Origin: Siphonodentalium dalli
Lineage: Eukaryota; Mollusca; Scaphopoda; Gadilida; Siphonodentaliidae
NCBI GenBank assembly: GCA_032622095.1
Contig: CP136066.1
Location: 186,160,716 to 186,224,715, forward strand
Length of the DNA stretch: 64,000 nt
Direction: 5' to 3'
Below the pieces are notes generated by a model, which made no database searches, was not told the origin of the DNA, and saw nothing but the letters and a program-made list of their open reading frames with translations. This document shows, piece after piece, positions 56,116 to 64,000 of the stretch. Position numbers and translations under genes: made by a program. Each line of letters starts with the position of its first letter. The stretch's first letter is position 1.

Positions 56116-58156
56116 CTGAAAAATAATCAAAATCATTTTAGATCCCTGGCAAGCTTCCCCGACAAAACTAGGATCACTGGTGTCATATCTGAAAAATAAT
56201 CAAAATCGTTTTCTGTTTTAGATCTCAGATTAATTTTAAATTGTCCCGATAAACCGAGTAATCTATCACTTTTGTGACATTCCAGCGATCAAAATAGTTA
56301 AAACAATAAAATTTTCATTTTCTATGATCTGGAAGTAGATGGCATTCTGAAAAGAAGCACCGAACTCAGAACCAGAGGGAATAACTACAAGCTATTTCTG
56401 GAAGTAGCAAAAAGAATGTCAGAAAATACTCATTCAGTCTAAGGGTAGTGGAGCCATGGAATCACTTAGCTGAAAATGTAGTCTATGCAGATATGAATAC
56501 ATTCAAAAACAAACTGAAGTCCTACTGACATCCAAGAGATTAAACTAAATTTCAAGGATGAGTTGAGTCTGACAGACTCTGAAGTGACCAGTCTAACAAA
56601 AAATGCAAATATACAAACAGGAGAGTTCGGAGAAGCAGAATTAGAAGTGGATACAGTGGCATTCTTAGAAGCCAGAGTTCACTCTCAATATAAGGTTACA
56701 TAAGGTATAAGGTAAGGTAATACTTGATATATTAATACACAGACTTATATACCATGAAAAGACTTACCATACTAAATTCATACAAATTTATAAACTGTTT
56801 CCAACTTTCCAGAAGTCAGACAAACGCTTCTGCTAGACTGCTACCATATAAGGAAAAGCCTGACAATGAACACTCTTTATTGTTCCATGCACAAAGGATT
56901 GTGGGATAAAATGAGGGTATGAACAAGGCCGAAGTGAGTGAATTTTAGCTGCACTTTAATATTGGGAAATATAACCATATTTGTTTCAAATCTTAGCATA
57001 ATATATATTTTTGCCCTAATTTTCTGACTCTGTTTATGAATTAAACTGTGTACTGATCTCTCAGAAAATAAATAAACAAAGGCTTGACCATTATGTCATG
57101 ATGATGTCAGATGATAAAAACCAACTTCTGTGATAAAAACAGTGAAAATGACAGAAATATTACACATTACAGTGGATCTTTATTGACTGCATTATTTGAC
57201 GCTGTTATATATACCATATGTGACATCATTGGAGCTTGGAACTTCATCAGACTCACAAATTTAATTTATGCCCACCCCTGTGATATACCCCTTGGGAGAG
57301 AGGGAATGGAATGAAATGACTGAAGGGTCTCTGAGGAAGTAACAAGCTGCTCTGGTAGAATTTATCCAGGGACATGGCTAGAGGGTCCCTGTTGTGGTGT
57401 CAGCCTTGAAATCCCTCCCCCTGAACCAGACCAAACTCCCAAAGTTTGATTTTCCAACTGGTGCATACAGCTTTCCAACTGTTGGAAATTTCCAAACTGA
57501 TACCACCCTAAGGTTGGAAAATATTAGTAGAAAAATATGCTACTGTTGGTCTAAAAACAAAAAAATCCCCACTTATTACTGGTTTAAAAATAAAACTATG
57601 AGAACAATTTCGACCTATATGTCATGTAAACGGTCCAACTAATAACTAATGTTGTGTCAGACATGAAATTTCCAAATGTTGAAAATTGTGACACAAACCC
57701 CTCCCTGTCCCAGAATATATCTGCACATGCGTGTCTAGGCTTTTCTTGCCCATTATTATTAATCTGTCATACTTTCAAAATCTTAATAGCAATAATTATA
57801 TGTTAACCAATGTTCTTTTGTCAAGTTTTGAAGGATATACCTTGCACTCTCTGTTTGACAGAAAAAGAATCATCATCTGTTTCAATTACATAATGTCTTG
57901 TCTGTTCATACTCCTCAAGTTGGTGTAATAAGTCCACTCTATCTTTTGCTGCTGTATTCAGCAGACTTTTCAGATAGTCTGTTTTGTTCTTGTTTAACAA
58001 GGCCTTTTCTTCTAAGGCAACCCATAATTTCAATGCTGTGTCAACATCATCCAATTTTCTTCTGCCTATGTCGTCTCGACACATATATTTCATTCCATCT
58101 AGTTCCTCTGGTGATAAAGAATTGGATATATCAACAAGTATTTTTCTGTACGCCAT
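55847..58156 (-). CDS. FADD-like adaptor: N-terminal death effector domain and C-terminal death domain
   Basis: Two exons, 58156-57841 and 56115-55847, give 194 residues (human FADD is 208). Residues 1-85 form a death effector domain: LSPEELDGMKYMCRDDIGRR and the hallmark RVDLL at about 73-77 (RxDLL motif). Residues about 107-188 form a death domain: LARDWKFVLRYLNIPEDEI and VDWVKQNHKQSKEEL. This order is that of FADD, which couples death receptors, via death-domain contacts, to caspase-8-type caspases via DED contacts; in invertebrates it also serves immune signalling. The start ATG at 58156 has an ideal context (AAACATGG). Exon 1 ends CAAG|GTATAT in phase 1 and exon 2 starts after TTTTTCAG, restoring Asp-Met-Thr. 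The intron (56116-57840) holds a duplicated piece of exon 2 and a LINE fragment. Confidence 0.9.
56071..56216 (-). repeat. 73-bp tandem duplication of the FADD exon-2 splice acceptor
   Basis: The segment 56071-56143 (first 45 coding bases of exon 2 plus acceptor) is repeated at 56144-56216 with three or four changes. The upstream copy keeps ATTATTTTTCAG. If spliced, it would read DMTPVILVLSGKLARDLK and then TGA. Confidence 0.88.
56330..56722 (+). mobile_element. LINE 3' fragment in the FADD intron
   Basis: The plus-strand frame KNVRKYSFSLRVVEPWNHLA and on to NTFKNKLKSY-stop (56412-56528) is the classic C-terminal motif of LINE reverse transcriptases. RGNNYKLFLEVAK lies upstream in another frame, so it is frameshifted. 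It ends in an AAGGT pentamer tail at about 56691-56720. Antisense to FADD. Confidence 0.8.
57841..58156 (-). CDS. FADD-like exon 1 (death effector domain)
   Basis: Starts MAYRKILVDISNSLSPEELD. 316 nt, phase 1 out, donor GTATAT. Confidence 0.92.
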
Positions 58157-58588
58157 GTTTCCTTTATTGTATCTGTTACGTTTCCCCAACTATAATAGCC
58201 ACGATTTCATTCCAAAAACTTGAATTTCGATGAAGTTAGCGTTAGCATGACTTTCCCGAAATTTGTAACACGGAAGGGAATTCCACTGGGAAATTCCCAA
58301 AACGGCAACAACCAATCACCGCGTTTCCGTGAACTATATATAGTCCATAAATCGGTGTTCATTAAAATGTGGTTTCGATAATTTTGTTCCGGTGCTTGGA
58401 ATAACAACAACTTGCGGCCGCAGATAAGGGGTTCCACCCAAAATATGATATTGATATGCATATGGTTGAGAATGTAAACATGCGCATCAAAAATATATTT
58501 TATTGAAGGTTGTTCTGATTCAGAGCACCACTGGTGAATCAAATTCAACCAAGCAAACATTAGTTTGGTATATGCATGGTATACATGT

Positions 58589-58650
58589 AGTCCAAGTCTT
58601 CTCGGTCCGTGCACAACAGCTTGGGATATCGATTGGCAAACGACTTTTCT
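58589..58650. mobile_element. Fragment of the TAGTCCAAGTCTTC Mutator-like family
   Basis: TAGTCCAAGTCTTCTCGGTC and CACAACAGCTTGGGATATCG match one terminus of the 25083-25608 copy. Confidence 0.5.
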
Positions 58651-58796
58651 GGTGCCACATATCAAATATGCTCTTCGGTTTCCTCTTAATTATTGTCCCC
58701 CGAAATAAAATTAGTTTTAGTTTTCTGATTGAATACAGGAGAAGTCGGCCCCACACAAAGTATATATATAACAGCACCTTTGTTTAAAATTATTCT

Positions 58797-58803
58797 TTAT
58801 TTA
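58797..58803 (-). promoter_or_regulatory. Candidate polyadenylation signal (minus strand)
   Basis: Overlapping AATAAA motifs on the minus strand, about 250 nt past the stop of the possible exon at 59050-59115. Confidence 0.3.
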
Positions 58804-59049
58804 TTTTATGATATGATATATGAAACTGATAATAATCACAAAATAACATAACAAATGAAATAAAAAAAATTTGGACCATTTTAAGTCGAATATTATCCAA
58901 ATTACAGTCAATTGTTTGGACTCAAATGGCCATTAGTTGGGGGAAATCAGTCTTTGTAAACATACACTCAGATTCATACTGCCACTATTTTTTATATGTG
59001 GGTATGTAGTTTACTCCAGACTGGGGGAAAATAAAATATACGTCGATGA

Positions 59050-59115
59050 TCAGATCAATGTCTCAGGTGGAGGTCTAACGAGGTGCTCTGTTGGTGGTTG
59101 TTGACTGGCTGATTT
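59050..59115 (-). other. Possible terminal exon of an unidentified gene
   Basis: After a good minus-strand acceptor (CATGTTCCTTTCAG) the frame reads KSASQQPPTEHLVRPPPETL-I-stop. No upstream exon was identified. Short and uncertain. Confidence 0.25.
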
Positions 59116-60114
59116 CTGAAAGGAACATGACAGGTTAAAGGATCTAGGGCATGGCAGGTGTTGAGGTTGTCTATTGCGTTCTATATACGACGTTTCCTAG
59201 GATTGTCTTGGATTGTCATCACGGCGTGTTGGCCGTCGTGGCTAGAGTATGAAAGGCAATCGTTTCATCACGATCATCGCCTATGTGTGTTTCTGTGTGT
59301 TGTTATAACTAAAAACATAGCGGACAATTAGCCTACATATTATTATTAAACACTAAAGCCCTATGGAATTAGTAACTCGGCTATACATAGTATGTCGCTC
59401 AGTCGGTCTAACCAATAGTTCACACGAGATATCTCAATCCCGATCCATAGAGTTTTATACATTTATATATTAAGAATAATGTCTCCCACGCTTCGTAACT
59501 TGTGAGTTTCTGATGTAGGGGCGTTGGGGTGCATAATGAGAAGATGTATACATTACATTCTGTATTCTGTTAATCTCAATGAATCACAATCTGAACAGCA
59601 CACTGACACATGTATAGTATGACATCGATGAGACGTATATATGATGATTGATCATGCAACATGCTGGACGTACACCACAGGCACAGAACAAATGAATAAT
59701 GATGGATGAGATCTAATCTCTGCTATCTCCATGATTCCATTCCAAGTATTCCAAGAAATTACCCTAGAATATAAAATTCACTAATCCAACACAAAGTATA
59801 AACGAATATGGGAAAGAGAAATACCTTCCAATACAAATAATATATTAACCATTTCCATTGTTATTGGAAATGAAAACCAAACTGTATATAAATATATAAA
59901 GGCTCCAGAATGGAGACTTCCCATAATGCAACTTTCTATGTTGTTGGAAGTTTAATAAAAGAGTAAAATATAAAATAACACAAAAAGGGAATGATTACTG
60001 GTTACCATTTATATAGTGAACCATCCATATGGACTTACTTAGTTATGGATGGACACAACTAAAGATGAATAAATATATGGGACGAAATTGGGTTAAAATA
60101 TCACAATACACAAT
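59116..60114. other. Intergenic, nothing recognised
   Basis: No supported features. Confidence 0.45.
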
Positions 60115-61105
60115 CTTCTTCTTCTTCCGATAAAATGCAACTCCCTGCATAAGTCTTCTGTAGGAATATTATCGCATTTGTGCGCACAGGCGGATGAGGA
60201 TGTCGTTAAAAGCTAATATTGGTGAATTTAAAATAAGGATTGTGTATAATACAAGTAAAATCATCATGAGTGGAGTTAAAAAATCGGTTCTGTCATCCTC
60301 AGTAGCCTGTTTTGAGCATCGATCTCCTTCTGAAAGTCTTCCAGGGAGGTGCAAACCACTGCCTCTTCAGATAGGGCGTTCCACGTCCGTATGGCCGACG
60401 GAAAGAAGGAGTATTTATACGCATCTACTCGCACATGATGCTGAGTGTAGCGCTGGTTATGGCCTCGTGATCTGGCGTTGGTTTTGCTCTTCACGAGTGG
60501 AGTAGCTTGATTAGTGACGACCAGTCCTTTGATACACTTGAAGAACATAGACAAGGTGGCATCTTTTCGTCTTTCTTCAAGTGATTTCCATCCAAGGTTT
60601 TTCACCATCGTTCTTGGGCTGCTCCTCCATTGGTAGTTGTTCTGGACCATTCTGGCTGCTCTCAGTTGAACTTTCTCCAGTTTCTCGATGTTTTCCGCTG
60701 TGTGTGGGTTCCATACAGTCGATGAGTACTCTACTATTGGACCGTTTGGACGCACCATGGCATTGTAACACTTCTCCTTGATGTTGGGGCTGCAGTTGGT
60801 TAGGTTTCTTCCAATGAAGGCTGTTGTAGAATTTGCCTTTTTACAGATCTTAGAAACATGGTCATTCCAACTAACATCCTCCTTGATGTTGACACCGAGA
60901 TACCTTGCAGAGTTCACACATCGTAGTGGTTTCCCATGAATGGTGTACTGGGTTTCCAAGACATTTTGTTTCCTTTTGTTTGTTATACGTATGATCTCGC
61001 ATTTGTCCGCATTGAATTCCATCTGCCACTTCTTTTCCCAAAATCGAAGGTTGTCAAGGTCTTCCTGGAGCAGTTTAGCGTCTTTTTTTGATTTTACAAT
61101 CAACG
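60115..61105 (-). mobile_element. 5'-truncated LINE, reverse transcriptase C-terminal part
   Basis: A minus-strand frame 61103-60276 (275 codons) contains FWEKKWQMEFNADKCEII, then RYLGVNIKEDVSWNDHV, EYSSTVWNPHT, and the terminal YKYSFFPSAIRTWNALSEE. These are the successive motifs downstream of the YADD box in Jockey/CR1-type LINE reverse transcriptases; the YADD box itself is lost. The 3' end is a (GAA)n tail, seen as CTTCTTCTTCTTC at 60116-60128. The frame is intact over 828 nt, so the insertion is relatively young. Confidence 0.85.
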
Positions 61106-62045
61106 AATTGGTAAATAAAACACGTATTAAACCATGTACCTTTATCTGGATTAACGTACTTGATTAAACTTACCAATTCGGAATGATTTAGGTCCTGGAT
61201 GTTTTAATAATAGTAATAGCGTTCCATTTTACTTAAACCTACATTGTAGTTTAGTAAAGATAAAATATACTTTAAGATTTAAACATAACTGTTTTCAAAA
61301 CGTTCCGTTTGATTATTCTGCACTATCTTATTTAGCGGGAAAGATTACTACGCGGTAATGCGTTAATTTAGTTATTGGGCTGGTTTATATTTGGGTTGGG
61401 CTAAAAGATAAGAACAAGACAGTCAAGTGAGTTAAGAGTGCTAGGTTGATTAGACAGATATTAGGTTTAAAACAAATAAGTAACAAGCATGTATAAAAGA
61501 GAATTAGTATAATTCCTACAAAACTTGCTTATGCATGTAAATATATCACCGTCACAACACTACACTATCTCAATCAAATTAAGTAGCTGACTTCATAATG
61601 AAATAGCCAACTAACTGAAACAAATTAACCCGATTTAATGGCTTCCAATTAATGGGCCCGACTTCTCTGGGGCCGTCTTCGCACGGGGCCGTCTCCGTAT
61701 GGGGCTGACTTCGTGCGGGGCCAACTTCTCCAGATACCGTCTGATTGTTTTCAAATTTTGTGTTTGGATTATCATTATAGGCCTAAAACTGGTACGCCTA
61801 TTTTTACCGGAGTACGTTATGGTCCTTGTTGACTTATAATGTGACGGTTATTTTGGTTTCCGTGTGATAGCTCTAGTTATATATATAGTTATCTGATTGT
61901 TTTTTTTTATTTAGTATCAAGTCAAGTTCGAATGTGCCATGTGGGTTCCGTCCGCCTATTTTTTTTACCTGATATACCCCAGAGCCAAATAAATTTTTAA
62001 TAAATCATTACCAGTTAGTGAGTTACCTAGAAATGTGTCTTTCAG
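61106..62045. other. Intergenic, nothing recognised
   Basis: A small GGGGCCGTCTCCGTATGGGG-like triplicated motif lies at 61660-61735; otherwise nothing. Confidence 0.4.
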
Positions 62046-62243
62046 CAAAATTCTGTGACAAATACGGATAAGAATGGACGAACATGTGGTTGGTCATCAC
62101 AATTACGCATTATGAACTGGGTGTACCAACACGAGACACCTCCCGTGTTCACGAGTGAGCAGTTGTCAGTGACATCACAGTCCTGGCGACACTATGCAGG
62201 TTGCAAAAAAAAAAAACAATGCTGGGTGCAGGTGGATGAATGA
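62046..62243 (+). other. Possible terminal exon of an unidentified gene
   Basis: After the acceptor TGTGTCTTTCAG the frame reads QNSVTNTDKNGRTCGWSSQL, then RIMNWVYQHETPPVFTSEQL, and ends KKKKQCWVQVDE-stop. A 12-A run inside may be an indel site. It looks protein-like, but I recognise no family. Confidence 0.3.
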
Positions 62244-63400
62244 AATCCAATCAGTCTTGAACAATGGAATCGGCCATTCATTTTAGGGAGGTTTTATGAC
62301 GTCATATATACATCCAAATGTTCTCGAATGACATTTATGAATACTGTATACTTCATTTTAACCATATTTTGTAGGGGTTGACATCAGGGACGTGACTATA
62401 TATGATCTTCATGAGGCGGGTGTCCACCTTGGAATGTCCAAAAGAGGGTCGGGGAACAATAGGGAAAAAACACATGTTAAATCGAGATCAGTTGGGACGA
62501 TCAAAAGTTGTTTCTTTCCCAAATTACGTGAAATAATTAACCCATACCGGTTATAACCCATGGAATTTGCTTTACCTTCGCGACGGGTGTACACAAAAGT
62601 CACGAAGCTAAGGCACACACCTATAAAATACTTCTTTTGCAGACTCTGCATGAACAATTCAAGCTAAAATGGACCAGTAATACATATTAAAGGTACTCAA
62701 TCAGTTCAGTCGCTCCTAAATTAGTATTTCTTTGGCTTCGGGGGTAAAGAATATTTTATTTGAGAACCCACCCATCAAAGCTCATATTGATCAGATATCG
62801 AATTTTGAAGTTTCTTATTTCTCGAGATGTGCAATAATATGTGGCCCAGTCCCAGAATCACGTGGTCAAACGGACGGTCTCGGACAATTTGCGGATGAAG
62901 ATGGATAACTCTAAAATCAAGTGGTAATACGGCCAAATTTCGTGATACTTTAGTGATAATACGGCCATATTTTGTTGAACAAAATGTTTATAAATAACAA
63001 GTTTTTGGGGAAATTTTATACCATAGTTGACAGTGGTTAGCAATATTTTGTTGCAATGAATCGATTATGATAACTAAAGCGTATTTTGAAGAAATGTAAC
63101 GTTGTTGTTGTTGTTGTATCTTGGTGATATGGGGACCATTTGATCGGATTGAGTACATTTAAGAGCTATCAGAAATCACGTCTTCTCCGTATTTTATACG
63201 GACAAATTAACCCACAAGAACGTGTGAGGCAATCAACGGAATGTGCTTTAAATTTATATAGCTTCGTGACAATGTCATGTGCTTTAGCTTCGTGACATGT
63301 TCTACAGCCATAATTGAAGTATTTGTTGATCCAAACTGGACGTTCTGTGATGAATCTTTATCAGTTAGGAAAATCCAAGTTGTTTCTTTCCCAAATTACG
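62244..63400. other. Intergenic, nothing recognised
   Basis: Isolated copies of GTGTACACAAAAGTCACGAAGC (62588) relate to the tandem block to the right. No gene. Confidence 0.45.
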
Positions 63401-63705
63401 TGAAATAATTCATCCATCCTCGGTTATTACACAATGTGCTTTAGCGTGTACACAAAAGTCACGAAGCTGTATATAATATAAGGCACATAATTCATCCATC
63501 CTCGGTTATTACACAATGTGCTTTACATCCTCGGTTATGTGCTTTACATCCTCGGTTATGTGCTTTACACAATGTGCTTTACATCCTCGGTTATTACACA
63601 ATGTGCTGTATATAATATAAGGCACATGATTCATCCATCCTCGGTTATTACACAATGTGCTTTAGCGTGTACACAAAAGTCACGAAGCTGTATATAATAT
63701 AACAC
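63400..63705 (+). repeat. Complex tandem repeat
   Basis: Repeated CATCCTCGGTTATTACACAA, TGTGCTTTA and GTACACAAAAGTCACGAAGC blocks in higher-order arrangement, with ATATAATATAAGGCACAT spacers. Confidence 0.85.
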
Positions 63706-64000
63706 GATTTATAATATACGTTTATGATTCGTTTACGATAATAATTGCGCGGCTATATATTGGTCCAATTATATACGCAAAATGGTATAATTGTTTTGTT
63801 GAAACAGCGTCTGGATACTTAAAATTAACGAGGTAGACTAGTGTTGAAACGATGGTCTAAAGAGTTTAAAGATATATACAATGTGACTGGAATATATGCC
63901 TATTTCAATTTTGACTTTCCTATCTAGACTATTCCCGACAGTCCTTTTCGAATATCGTTACCTATATATATATACACATATGAGCTCTCTTTCGCAAAAC

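Noticed and set aside
57821-58189. Longer FADD start at 58189
   Set aside because: The first codon there is TTG; the first ATG in frame, with a strong context, is at 58156.
1-64000. CRISPR array, bacterial operon or phage features
   Set aside because: The tandem arrays lack alternating unique spacers, and the window is clearly a spliced animal genome.

Overview
This is a eukaryotic, AT-rich, repeat-dense animal window, most likely from a mollusc and probably a bivalve. The basis is spliced genes with GT-AG introns, a SPATA7 orthologue and a FADD-type adaptor (both animal genes). It also has dispersed repeat families of the kind I recall from bivalve assemblies, such as the 'GGGCATAACTCC...TTATCATCCGGA', 'AGCCATCTTGGATTTTACT' and 'CCGTCCGTCCGTCC' repeats. 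The species call is inference; the animal call is firm.

Host genes. (1) A minus-strand stathmin-domain (STMND1-like) locus lies at 365-1456, broken into several frames. (2) A SPATA7 orthologue on the plus strand has eight coding exons from 19451 to 41327 (574 residues predicted), with introns stuffed with mobile elements. A possible extra 39-nt exon sits at 32015-32053. (3) A FADD-like adaptor on the minus strand has two exons: a death effector domain at 57841-58156 and a death domain at 55847-56115 (194 residues predicted). Its second-exon splice acceptor has been tandemly duplicated. Three more possible single exons (46339-46427, 59050-59115, 62046-62243) are weak.

Mobile DNA dominates. 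From left to right: a 5'-truncated LINE (2477-3250); a 51-bp minisatellite (3849-4947 and 10124-10497) split by a 5.2-kb element with 25-bp inverted termini, which itself contains a hAT element; and a 4.4-kb Mutator-like element (12062-16425) with a broken FLYWCH/transposase gene, a nested 1.37-kb Mutator-like element and a nested palindrome. Next come hAT elements at 18125, 22549, 23559 and 53197; three PIF/Harbinger-type MITEs with TTA/TAA duplications (28957, 30710, 42744); a set of TTAA (piggyBac-like) MITEs at 29919-52201; and more LINE remnants at 56340 and 60115.

The most unusual signal is a set of short palindromic hairpin modules that recur in and across otherwise unrelated elements. 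One, with the arm TGCATTCTCTTATATATGC, occurs about 18 times and is shared by MITE families with different termini. A second, with the arm GAATGAGGTCCCCAGAGGG, sits as a hairpin at each end of a family concentrated in the SPATA7 introns. A third is a roughly 215-bp palindrome. One locus (26830-26995) is a chimera of the second and third. Stretches not listed hold no gene I can support.
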